Below are positions 36,017 to 43,422 of a stretch of 64,000 nt of DNA, piece after piece. The stretch lies in assembly GCA_031425155.1 (NCBI GenBank), contig JANPIV010000044.1, positions 1 to 64,000 on the forward strand, in the 5' to 3' direction. Position 1 is the first letter of the stretch; every line of letters starts with the position of its first letter. Under the pieces are notes generated by a model. The model saw only the letters and a list, made by a program, of their open reading frames with translations. It searched no databases and was not told the origin of the DNA. The DNA comes from M3007 sp031425155. Lineage in GTDB: Bacteria; Bacteroidota; Bacteroidia; Chitinophagales; Saprospiraceae. The position numbers and the translations under genes were made by a program.

Positions 36017-36652
36017 ATGATTACTAATAAAAACCGCTGGACTTGTATTGCGCTTTGTTTCGTAGCCAGTATCTGCCTGATGAGTAGTAGTCATAATATG
36101 GCTACTAATAAAAAACGTTACCGTTTGGCCGAGGGCAGTCGCCTCTATCTCAAAGGGTCTTCTAATGTAAATACTTTCACCTGCGATTGTGAAGATCAGT
36201 ATGCAGAACAAGTAATTGAAATAGAACCGGATGGTGGTCATGCCCGGTTTCGTCATGTGGAACTGTTATTGAAATCGAGGAATTTTAATTGCCACAATCG
36301 CAAGATAGACGCCGATATGCAGAAAGCCCTGCAATCAGTCCAGTATCCGCACATTAAAGTGGCTTTGGCAGATACCTGGCACGATGCCAAATGTTTGCAT
36401 GGCGGCTGCCAGGATTGGTTTGATGTACAGGCGAAAGTCAATATTACGATTACCAAAGTAACCAAAGAGGTGTCTATTCCGGCCCAGGCCAAATTACTGG
36501 GCCACAATCAATTCCGGCTCCGGGGCGAACAAGCCCTGCAGATGAGCGCATTTGGTATTGCTCCGCCCGAAGCGATGTTTGGTATGATCAAAGTAAATGA
36601 CTGGATCGTCTTTCATTTTGATTTGATCGTACAAGTGGACGAAGTAAAGTAA
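36017..36652 (+). CDS. Second YceI-family exported protein
   Basis: 211 aa. Signal-like start (WTCIALCFVASICLMSSS), then YceI pattern YLKGSSNVNTFTCDCEDQ and HIKVALADTWHDAKC. It has extra cysteines relative to the first YceI protein (for example CDC and KCLHGGC). The upstream in-frame start (35978) lies inside the terminator and is rejected. Confidence 0.75.
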   Translation: MITNKNRWTCIALCFVASICLMSSSHNMATNKKRYRLAEGSRLYLKGSSNVNTFTCDCEDQYAEQVIEIEPDGGHARFRHVELLLKSRNFNCHNRKIDADMQKALQSVQYPHIKVALADTWHDAKCLHGGCQDWFDVQAKVNITITKVTKEVSIPAQAKLLGHNQFRLRGEQALQMSAFGIAPPEAMFGMIKVNDWIVFHFDLIVQVDEVK

Positions 36653-36688
36653 ATCTGATTTTTTACCACAAATGTTTAATATCCAACG

Positions 36689-37096
36689 ATGAAAAAATTC
36701 CTGATCAAAGGTTTTGTCGCCGGTGCTGTACTTTTGGCACTTAGTTATGCGGCCCTTTATTTGATTGTTGCCCTCTTTCCCAGTCTGGCGGAACAGTATT
36801 ATGATCCGATGTTTTCCTTTGAAGGCAATAAGGAAATTGCTTATTTTCTGCATCCTTTTGTGCTTAGTTTTGCATTGGCGTGGTTCTGGCAGCGTTTCAA
36901 AAGCCTGTTTCATGGCCCTTTCTGGTGGCGCGGCATGGAAATGGGCCTGATCTATGGCCTGGTCGCTACACTCCCGGCTATGTGGATCACTTTTAGCTCA
37001 ATGGCTATTTCTTTTGGTCTGGTTTTCACCTGGCTGTTGTATGGTGTTTTTCAGGCTATGATCGGAGGCATTATTTTTGCCAAGATTAGTCCGTGA
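36689..37096 (+). CDS. Four-helix membrane protein, unknown
   Basis: 135 aa with four predicted helices (about residues 8-28, 50-65, 80-100, 108-130). No family recognised. Same orientation and close spacing with the YceI group. Ended by the terminator at 37115. Confidence 0.65.
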   Translation: MKKFLIKGFVAGAVLLALSYAALYLIVALFPSLAEQYYDPMFSFEGNKEIAYFLHPFVLSFALAWFWQRFKSLFHGPFWWRGMEMGLIYGLVATLPAMWITFSSMAISFGLVFTWLLYGVFQAMIGGIIFAKISP

Positions 37097-37114
37097 ACTA
37101 ATTATTATAAACAT

Positions 37115-37156
37115 AAAAGGGCACAAAGTTACATAGCGTAATTTTGTGCCCTTTTT
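37115..37156. terminator. Bidirectional-looking terminator
   Basis: AAAAGGGCACAAA pairs with TTTGTGCCCTTTT around a 15-nt loop; T-rich on the plus strand and A-rich on the other side. Confidence 0.8.
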
Positions 37157-37173
37157 GTATATAGAATTAATAA

Positions 37174-37300
37174 CTGATGTGACGCACAGATTACAAAGCG
37201 ACGTTTACGAAACTTTTAAAAGCTTCGCAAACGAGTTGACGGTGTGGCGTTTACGAAACCTCCAAAGGTTTCGTAAACGTACTTCGTGTGTAACATCAGT
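37174..37300. mobile_element. MITE M3 with 7-bp target duplication
   Basis: Ends CTGATGTGACGCAC and GTGTGTAACATCAG. Flanked by TTAATAA on both sides. Interior contains two TTTACGAAAC-type hairpins, one shared with M1. It lies directly upstream of the epimerase promoter. Confidence 0.85.
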
Positions 37301-37318
37301 TAATAAACTAGTTTTGCA

Positions 37319-37326
37319 TCCTGTAA
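37319..37326 (+). promoter_or_regulatory. TAnnTTTG -7 element for the epimerase gene
   Basis: TAGTTTTG, exact consensus, 12 nt before the start codon. The element M3 ends 18 bp upstream, so it lies where the upstream promoter half would be. Confidence 0.5.
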
Positions 37327-37338
37327 AATCTACCATCC

Positions 37339-38322
37339 ATGAAAATTCTCATTACTGGCAGCAGTGGCCATCTTGGCGAAGCATTGATCAGAACATTAAA
37401 AGCGGCCAATCACGAAGTAGTAGGCATTGATTTATTGCCATCGCCGTTTACCGATCGCGTCGGCAGTATTGTAGATCGGGATTTTGTCCGTACTTGTATG
37501 CAGGGCGTAGAAGTCGTCATGCACACGGCTACGCTGCATAAGCCGCACGTGGCCACACACAGCCGCCAGCAATTTATTGATACTAATATCACCGGCACCC
37601 TTCATCTGTTAGAGGAAGCCGTTTTGGCGGGTACGCGCTGTTTTTTATTGACCAGCACCACCAGCACTTTTGGCGATGCCCTCGTACCTGCACCCGGCGA
37701 GCCAGCCGTGTGGATCACGGAAGAAGTGGTGCCTATTCCCAAAAATATTTACGGCGTAACCAAAACCGCTGCCGAAGATCTTTGCCAACTTTTCTACCGG
37801 AATCACGGTTTGCCCTGCCTCATTCTGCGCACCTCGCGTTTCTTTCCCGAAGACGACGACAACCGGGAGGTCCGGGAGGTTTTTGCCGATGAGAACGTCA
37901 AGATCAACGAGTTCTTGTACCGCCGCGTGGACGTGGAAGACGTCGTTTCGGCCCATTTGCGGGCGATGGAAAGAGCCACCGGCATTGGTTTTGCCAAATA
38001 CATTATCAGTGCCACTACGCCGTTCGTGCCCGCTGATCTGGCACTGTTGCATCAGGATGCGCCGCAAGTGGTAAGACGGCTTTTTCCCGATTTTGAAGTC
38101 GAATATGCGCGGCGCGGATGGAAAATGTTTGCCGAAATCGGGCGGGTGTACGTGAATGAAAAGGCGCGTCGGGAACTCGGCTGGCAGCCAAAGTATGACT
38201 TCCAGTATGTGCTAAACCGCTTGCAATCAAACGAATACCCGCGCAGCCCACTATCCAGACAGGTGGGCGCAAAAGGTTATCACCGCGAAGTATTTTCGGA
38301 AGGACCGTATCCGGTCAACTAG
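37339..38322 (+). CDS. NAD-dependent epimerase/dehydratase
   Basis: 327 aa, extended short-chain dehydrogenase. Nucleotide-binding ITGSSGHLGEALI at the start, catalytic YGVTK with the upstream Ser/Thr region TSTTSTFGD. The substrate is probably a nucleotide sugar or related compound. It is convergent with the Rrf2 gene, 4 nt apart. Confidence 0.88.
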   Translation: MKILITGSSGHLGEALIRTLKAANHEVVGIDLLPSPFTDRVGSIVDRDFVRTCMQGVEVVMHTATLHKPHVATHSRQQFIDTNITGTLHLLEEAVLAGTRCFLLTSTTSTFGDALVPAPGEPAVWITEEVVPIPKNIYGVTKTAAEDLCQLFYRNHGLPCLILRTSRFFPEDDDNREVREVFADENVKINEFLYRRVDVEDVVSAHLRAMERATGIGFAKYIISATTPFVPADLALLHQDAPQVVRRLFPDFEVEYARRGWKMFAEIGRVYVNEKARRELGWQPKYDFQYVLNRLQSNEYPRSPLSRQVGAKGYHREVFSEGPYPVN

Positions 38323-38326
38323 GTAT

Positions 38327-38758
38327 TCAGCGAGCCAAAAAAGACGATCCGTCTTTCACCTCTGCCGCCAGCAGGCCCAGGGTTTTCATGGTCAATGTCT
38401 GCAGCATTTCATCGCGATAGACCACAAAATCGTGGTGTAAGGGACAAGGATGGAGGTTGTTGCAGAGCTTACTACCCAATACACACTCGTTAAAAATTGA
38501 ATTCCCGTCCGTAATTTTCAGAATGTCCAGCAGCGGCGTTTCTGAGGTCCGGTCATTGACAAAAAAACCACCGCTCGGCCCTTTAGTGGAATCCAGAATA
38601 CCCTGACGCACCAGGTCTTGCATGATTTTGCCCAAAAAATGACGTGGAATATCCAGGCTTTGCGAGATATCCTGCAAGCCTGTTTTTTTGCCGCTTTTCC
38701 CTTGCATAACTACGAATACAGCGGCGCGAAGCGCATACCCAAATGTCTTAGAAAACAT
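38327..38758 (-). CDS. Rrf2-family regulator with cluster-type cysteines
   Basis: 143 aa. Winged-helix N-terminus (FGYALRAAVFVVMQGK...) with DISQSLDIPRHFLGKIMQDLV as recognition region. C-terminal C-x6-C-x5-C (ECVLGSKLCNNLHPC) fits Fe-S cluster sensors such as NsrR/IscR. Located next to the nitrous-oxide operon, an NO- or redox-sensing role is plausible. The ATG lies 37 nt from a Crp/Fnr-like box that also serves the divergent truncated cupin. Confidence 0.88.
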   Translation of the reverse strand: MFSKTFGYALRAAVFVVMQGKSGKKTGLQDISQSLDIPRHFLGKIMQDLVRQGILDSTKGPSGGFFVNDRTSETPLLDILKITDGNSIFNECVLGSKLCNNLHPCPLHHDFVVYRDEMLQTLTMKTLGLLAAEVKDGSSFLAR

Positions 38759-38794
38759 GTCGTAAATATAATACCAAAAACCAATACTGCTGGA

Positions 38795-38859
38795 TGATTA
38801 AAATCATTCGTCAGCATGACGTAAATCACTTTTTAGGTCTCCTAAGGTAAATACTTTTG
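38795..38859 (+). promoter_or_regulatory. Tandem Crp/Fnr-like boxes and promoter for the truncated cupin
   Basis: Outer box TGATTAAAATCA (38795-38806) has perfect half-sites; inner box TGACGTAAATCA (38817-38828); -7 TACTTTTG (38852-38859). Spacing is 22 bp and 36.5 bp. On the opposite strand a weak TATATTTA lies 37.5 bp from the outer box, so the Rrf2 gene may share the same boxes. Confidence 0.8.
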
Positions 38860-38894
38860 CTATTAAAGATGTAAAACTCTTAAATATTTTCTTT

Positions 38895-39092
38895 ATGTCG
38901 CTTACTATTTATTCATTTACCATTGCCATGAATTCTTTATCCACTGACTTACCAGTTTCGCAGTTTGAAGTCGAAACACCCGAACTGACCGTTAGTTTGA
39001 GCAATCACTTAGATTTTCGTAGTGAAAAATTTTGCTGCCAAAGTATCTTACATGACATTATAGATTTAATAAAACCAAGTTATTATTGGTAA
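38895..39092 (+). pseudogene. Truncated copy of the nos-operon cupin
   Basis: At most 65 codons. LPVSQFEVE...ELTVSLSNHLDFRSEKFCCQSIL lines up with LPIAQSVPN...GFAIALADQLDFRPEKFNSKVLF of the cupin at 44684, then diverges and stops before the cupin barrel. The better start is probably the ATG at 38928. It keeps a complete Crp/Fnr-type promoter and a strong hairpin after it, so the transcript may still be made. Confidence 0.65.
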
Positions 39093-39153
39093 AACAAGTA
39101 TAAAATGATATTGGCTATCCTGTTTTAATCCGCTATTATCAGGCCTTCAACCT

Positions 39154-39193
39154 GAGCGGCTAACCAGTAAAAGTGCTGGTTAGCCGCTCATTA
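39154..39193 (+). terminator. Long perfect hairpin after the truncated cupin
   Basis: GAGCGGCTAACCAG (39154-39167) pairs perfectly with 39176-39189 around an 8-nt loop. Only a short mixed A/T tract follows, so it could be a terminator or a stable 3' end. Confidence 0.6.
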
Positions 39194-39207
39194 TTATGTT
39201 TGCTATA

Positions 39208-39277
39208 GCACACCTAAAACTCATCTACTTCTGGATAACCATTCGTATTTTTCAATTTAAATTTCCGGAACTGCCCT
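39208..39277 (-). pseudogene. Fragment of a second copy of the 47.6-kb secreted orphan
   Basis: Matches about 70 nt of the gene at 47623-48408 (around 47713-47782) at 64 of 70 positions. Read on the minus strand it gives GQFRKFKLKNTNGYPEVDEF and then a stop. It ends exactly where the first regulatory box of the cytochrome c/nosZ promoter begins. Confidence 0.7.
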
Positions 39278-39341
39278 GATGCAAATCAATGTCTTATATG
39301 ACGCTGGTCATTCTTCCGAATATTTGGCTTTGGCACCTTTG
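39277..39341 (+). promoter_or_regulatory. Tandem Crp/Fnr-like boxes and promoter for cytochrome c-nosZ
   Basis: Outer box TGATGCAAATCA (39277-39288), inner box TGACGCTGGTCA (39299-39310), both with perfect half-sites; -7 CACCTTTG (39334-39341). Spacing 22 and 36.5 bp. The leader to the cytochrome start is about 167 nt, with nothing else recognised in 39342-39512. Confidence 0.8.
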
Positions 39342-39512
39342 TGTCTAAAATAACTCGGAACACGATTCATCTGCATCATCAAAAGCAATACTGCATATCC
39401 GGCAATCTGCCGGAAATGTCAGCGGGGTGGGGGTATAGTCGTTAATAGTTTTGTCAATAAAAAGAGTTTAAACTCTTTAAATATTTTTTTCATCGTCAAC
39501 ATCTACTCCGCT

Positions 39513-39980
39513 ATGTTCGGAAAAACAACTTTTCTTATTGCCCTGCTGCTCAGTGTAGCATTTGCCTGCACCTCCAAAAAGGAAGCCGACAATTCTGCCA
39601 AAAACTCGCCTTCTCCATCGGACATCGCCGCCACACAGCCCGAAACGCATGGCACCGAGGTCAAAACCATCGAGCTCGGCACCCCGCTCAATAAAGACTG
39701 GGTAACCGCTGGTCAAGGCACCTACGATCTCAAATGCTCGGCCTGCCACAAACTCACCGACGAAAAATTGGTCGGTCCCGGCTGGAAAGGCGTCACCCAA
39801 CGCCGCGAGCCGGTCTGGATCATGAACATGATCACCAACGTGGACATGATGCTGGAAAAAGACCCCGAAGCCCAGAAGCTCCTCGAGCAATGTCTCGTGC
39901 GAATGCCCAACCAGAACGTGAGCCAGGAAGATGCCCGTAAGCTCATCGAGTTCATGCGCTCCAACGACGGGGCAAAGTAA
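39513..39980 (+). CDS. Lipoprotein cytochrome c of the nos operon
   Basis: 155 aa with a lipoprotein signal (LLLSVAFACTS). Class I cytochrome: CSACHKL heme site near residue 74 and an axial Met in VRMPNQ. Small cytochromes next to clade II nosZ are thought to deliver electrons to NosZ. The start is supported by the signal. Confidence 0.9.
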   Translation: MFGKTTFLIALLLSVAFACTSKKEADNSAKNSPSPSDIAATQPETHGTEVKTIELGTPLNKDWVTAGQGTYDLKCSACHKLTDEKLVGPGWKGVTQRREPVWIMNMITNVDMMLEKDPEAQKLLEQCLVRMPNQNVSQEDARKLIEFMRSNDGAK

Positions 39981-40055
39981 ACGGCTACACGGTGGACGGT
40001 AAACGATCCTGCCACGCCACTGTAAGCCGTAATTGTTTCAAAATCAACCTTTATT

Positions 40056-42056
40056 ATGAAATACAGATCTTTATTGCTCCTCATAGTGGCCGCTATCGCG
40101 CTACCCACACTGCTGCTTCATTCCGGTTGCAAACCCCATAACCCGGTCACGGCCGTGGAGGGAGACGCCGCCCAAAAAGTTTACGTTGCCCCCGGCAAAT
40201 ACGACGAGTTCTACAACATCGTGTCCGGTGGCTTCAACGGTCAGGTTGCTGTGTATGGCATCCCGTCCGGTCGTCTGCTGCGTATCATTCCCGTCTTCTC
40301 TCTGAACCCCGAAAGCGGCTGGGGATTCAGTGAAGAGACCAAACCGATGCTTAACACTTCCCACGGCCCCGTGCCATGGGACGATTCGCACCACATTGCC
40401 CTGTCCACCACCAACGGCGAGCACGATGGCCGCTGGGCTTTCGTCAATGGCAACAATACGCCGCGCATCGCCCGCATCAACCTGCGTACTTTCCGCACCG
40501 AGGAAATCATCGAAATTCCCAACAGCTCCGGCAACCACTCCTCGCCGTTCCTGACGGAGAACTCGGAGTACGCCATCGCCGGTACCCGCTTCAGCTATCC
40601 GCTGGACGACGACGGCTCCAACCCTGACGTGGCTATCGGCAGCTACAAGCAAAACTTCAAAGGCACCGTCTCTTTTATCGGTATCAACCCGGAAAGTGGC
40701 CGCATGGGCATTAGTTTCCAGGTGCTCACACCCGGCGTAAACTTCGACCTCAGCCGCGGTGGTCGTGGCCCCTCGCACGACTGGTTTTTCTTCTCCTGCT
40801 ACAACACCGAACAGGCCAACACCCTGCTTGAAGTGAACGCTTCGCAAAAGGACAAGGACTTCATCATGGCCCTCAACTGGAAGAAATGCGAGGAGTACGT
40901 GAAGGCCGGCAAAGGCAGAAAATCGAAGGTCCGCTACGCCCACAACGTATATGACGATAAAACGCATACCGGCACTTCGACTATCGAGACCGAGACGATC
41001 GTGCTCGACCCGAAGGAACTGAAAGACATCGTTTATTTCATGCCCTGCCCGAAATCGCCGCACGGCTGCGACGTGGACCCAACCGGCGAATACATCTGCG
41101 GCTCCGGCAAACTGGCCGCCATGATTCCGGTATTTTCTTTCTCCAAAATCCAGAAAGCCATCGCCGATAAAAGCTTCGAAGGGGAATTCGATGGCATCCC
41201 GGTGCTGAAATACGACGCGGTGCTGCATGGCGAGGTGAAAAAACCCGGCCTTGGCCCCTTGCACACCGAATTTGACGGCAAAGGCTTTGCCTACACCTCG
41301 TTTTTCGTGTCCTCCGAGATCGTGAAGTGGAACATCGAAAAACTCGAAGTCGTGGATCGGGTGCCGACCTACTATTCTATTGGCCACCTCAGCATCCCCG
41401 GCGGCCCGACCAGCAAACCGCATGGCAAGTACGTCATCGCTTACAACAAGATCACTAAAGATCGCTACCTGCCGACCGGACCGGAACTCACCCAATCCGC
41501 CCAGTTGTACGACATCACTGGCGACAAGATGAAACTGCTGCTCGACTTCCCGACCACCGGCGAGCCGCACTACGCCGAGGCCATTCCCGCCAGCATGGTA
41601 TCGCCCAAGTCGGTGAAAATCTTCAAAATCGAAGAGAATCAACACCCTTACGTTGCCAAAGGCGAAAAGGAGGCCAAGGTGTTCCGCGAAGGCAATAAAG
41701 TCCACGTGAACATGACCACCATCCGCTCGCACTTTGTACCCGACAACATCGAGGGCGTGAAACTCGGCGACGAGGTGTACTTCCACGTCACCAACCTGGA
41801 GCAGGACTGGGACGTGCCGCACGGCTTCGCCGTGAAAGGCGCCAACAACGCCGAAATCCTGGTCATGCCCGGCGAGACCTGCACCCTCAAATGGGTGCCC
41901 GACCGGATCGGCGTCGTGGCTTTCTACTGCACCGACTTCTGCTCGGCGCTGCACCAGGAAATGCAGGGCTACATACGGGTATCGCCGCGCGGCTCCAATG
42001 TGCCGATTTCATTCAGCACGGGCAATAAGACGGAACCGACGGGAGCAACTAAGTAA
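40056..42056 (+). CDS. nosZ: Nitrous-oxide reductase, clade II type
   Basis: 666 aa. Reduces N2O to N2 in the periplasm. The N-terminus is a Sec/lipoprotein-like signal (LPTLLLHSGCKP) with no twin-arginine motif, marking the clade II form. Beta-propeller with CuZ histidines (DDSHHIALSTTNGEHDG). The C-terminal CuA domain has FYCTDFCSALHQEMQGY. Operon with the cytochrome (75-nt gap) and the NosL fusion. Confidence 0.97.
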   Translation: MKYRSLLLLIVAAIALPTLLLHSGCKPHNPVTAVEGDAAQKVYVAPGKYDEFYNIVSGGFNGQVAVYGIPSGRLLRIIPVFSLNPESGWGFSEETKPMLNTSHGPVPWDDSHHIALSTTNGEHDGRWAFVNGNNTPRIARINLRTFRTEEIIEIPNSSGNHSSPFLTENSEYAIAGTRFSYPLDDDGSNPDVAIGSYKQNFKGTVSFIGINPESGRMGISFQVLTPGVNFDLSRGGRGPSHDWFFFSCYNTEQANTLLEVNASQKDKDFIMALNWKKCEEYVKAGKGRKSKVRYAHNVYDDKTHTGTSTIETETIVLDPKELKDIVYFMPCPKSPHGCDVDPTGEYICGSGKLAAMIPVFSFSKIQKAIADKSFEGEFDGIPVLKYDAVLHGEVKKPGLGPLHTEFDGKGFAYTSFFVSSEIVKWNIEKLEVVDRVPTYYSIGHLSIPGGPTSKPHGKYVIAYNKITKDRYLPTGPELTQSAQLYDITGDKMKLLLDFPTTGEPHYAEAIPASMVSPKSVKIFKIEENQHPYVAKGEKEAKVFREGNKVHVNMTTIRSHFVPDNIEGVKLGDEVYFHVTNLEQDWDVPHGFAVKGANNAEILVMPGETCTLKWVPDRIGVVAFYCTDFCSALHQEMQGYIRVSPRGSNVPISFSTGNKTEPTGATK

Positions 42057-42057
42057 T

Positions 42058-42140
42058 TGGTTGATAATGATTTATAAGGGTTGATAAGGGTTTATAAACG
42101 CTTATCAACCTTTATAAACCCTCATCAACCTTCATCAACC
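42058..42140. repeat. Hairpin with 10-nt periodic arms between nosZ and the NosL fusion
   Basis: Left arm: TTGATAA and TTTATAA units every 10 nt. Right arm: the complementary TTATCAA/TTATAAA/TCATCAA units, also every 10 nt. Two units (20 bp) pair with two changes. It fills the whole gap between the stop of nosZ and eight bases before the next ATG. Confidence 0.8.
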
Positions 42141-42147
42141 ACTCCAC

Positions 42148-43182
42148 ATGACACTCAGCAAAACAACCCGCATTCTCCTCGGCGTGGCCAGCCTGTTGCT
42201 CCTCATCACCTACTTTGTACCGCTGTGGCAAATCCTGCTCTGGGCACCGCAGTACCCGGAAGGCCTGACCATGAAAATCTGGATGACCAAATTGAGCGGC
42301 GAGGTAGACATCATCAACGGCCTCAACCATTACATCGGCATGAAGCATATCAGCGCCGAGATGTTCCCGGAATTCCAGTTTCTGGGCATTCTGGTGGGCT
42401 TCCTGATCGCCGTCGGACTAGCGGCAGCCGTGTTGGGCAGCCCGCGTATCCTGTTCTTCTTCACGCTGCTCTCCTACGTGTACGGTGTGGCGGCGATGTG
42501 GGACTTCTGGCGCTGGGGTTACGAATACGGCCATAATCTCGACCCGAAGGCCGCCATCATCGTGCCGGATATGTCTTACCAGCCGCCGCTGATCGGGTAC
42601 AAGAACCTGCTCAATTTCACGTCGTATTCCGGTCCCGACACGGGGGCCTGGGTCATCATCGGGGTGTGCCTGCTGGCCACCGTGCTGTGGTGGTGGGAGT
42701 TTTTTAAAAACCGAAAAAAGCGGCGGACGGAAGGCTCCGTAGTCGGCAAAACGGGAGTTGCTGTGGCTGCTGTCATGCTGGCCCTTTGCTCCTCCTGCAC
42801 TACCGGCCCGGAGCCCATCCGCTATGGGCAGGACAATTGCCAGCACTGCCAGATGACGCTTATGGACAAGCGGTTCGGGGCGGAAATCGTGACCGACAAG
42901 GGCAAAGTGTACAAGTTCGACGACCTGAACTGCTTAGTCAGTTTTATGAAAGCAGGCACTGTGCCGGAAACTAGCATGGCTCAAATCTTAGCGGTGGATT
43001 TCCGGAAAACAGGTTCGTTCGTGGATGTGCAGCAGGCCTTTTTCCTGCAAAACGAAGCCATCAAAAGCCCGATGCGCGGCGACGTGGCGAGTTTTTCTAA
43101 CCAGCAGGACCTGAACGCGGTGAAGGCCGACGTGGGCGGCGGGAAGGAGATAGGTTGGGAAGAGGTGAAGGCCAGATGGTAA
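42148..43182 (+). CDS. Membrane protein fused to NosL
   Basis: 344 aa. Residues 1-190 form about four membrane helices with a periplasmic loop (GLNHYIGMKHISAEMFPEFQF). Around residue 205 a lipobox-like LALCSSC precedes a NosL domain: NCQHCQMTLMDKRFGAEIVT, with the copper-binding CxxCxM, then KFDDLNCLVSFM. NosL delivers Cu(I) to NosZ. Fusion to an upstream membrane unit is seen in some clade II clusters; the role of that half is unknown. Confidence 0.85.
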   Translation: MTLSKTTRILLGVASLLLLITYFVPLWQILLWAPQYPEGLTMKIWMTKLSGEVDIINGLNHYIGMKHISAEMFPEFQFLGILVGFLIAVGLAAAVLGSPRILFFFTLLSYVYGVAAMWDFWRWGYEYGHNLDPKAAIIVPDMSYQPPLIGYKNLLNFTSYSGPDTGAWVIIGVCLLATVLWWWEFFKNRKKRRTEGSVVGKTGVAVAAVMLALCSSCTTGPEPIRYGQDNCQHCQMTLMDKRFGAEIVTDKGKVYKFDDLNCLVSFMKAGTVPETSMAQILAVDFRKTGSFVDVQQAFFLQNEAIKSPMRGDVASFSNQQDLNAVKADVGGGKEIGWEEVKARW

Positions 43183-43220
43183 TTAAATTAAGCCTTTGGG
43201 CAAAAACCGAGCGCGGCTAC

Positions 43221-43359
43221 CTCCCCCGGCCTACGGCCACCCCCTCCAAAGGGGGATACCGAGCGCGATGCCGCCACGCTCTTCATGGCCAAGATCGCAA
43301 ACCGATGCCATGCCCGGAGCGTATCCCCCTTCGGAGGGGGTGGCCGAAGGCCGGGGGAG
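43221..43359. repeat. GC-rich long inverted repeat
   Basis: 43221-43259 and 43321-43359 are inverted 39-bp arms with about two changes; each arm contains GGCC and CCCCCTCC..GGGGG self-complementary runs. It lies between the NosL fusion and nosD inside the operon, so its RNA would form a very stable structure. Similar in style to the repeat at 8901-10245. Confidence 0.85.
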
Positions 43360-43422
43360 GAGTGCTCTATGGAGGATATAATTGAAAAAGTCGCAGAACT
43401 TTAATTTACGCAAACAAATATC

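Noticed and set aside
40101..41954. 617-codon open frame on the strand opposite nosZ
   Set aside because: It is a shadow of the high-GC nosZ frame: His/Val/Asp-rich low-complexity product, no domain, and nosZ is unambiguous.
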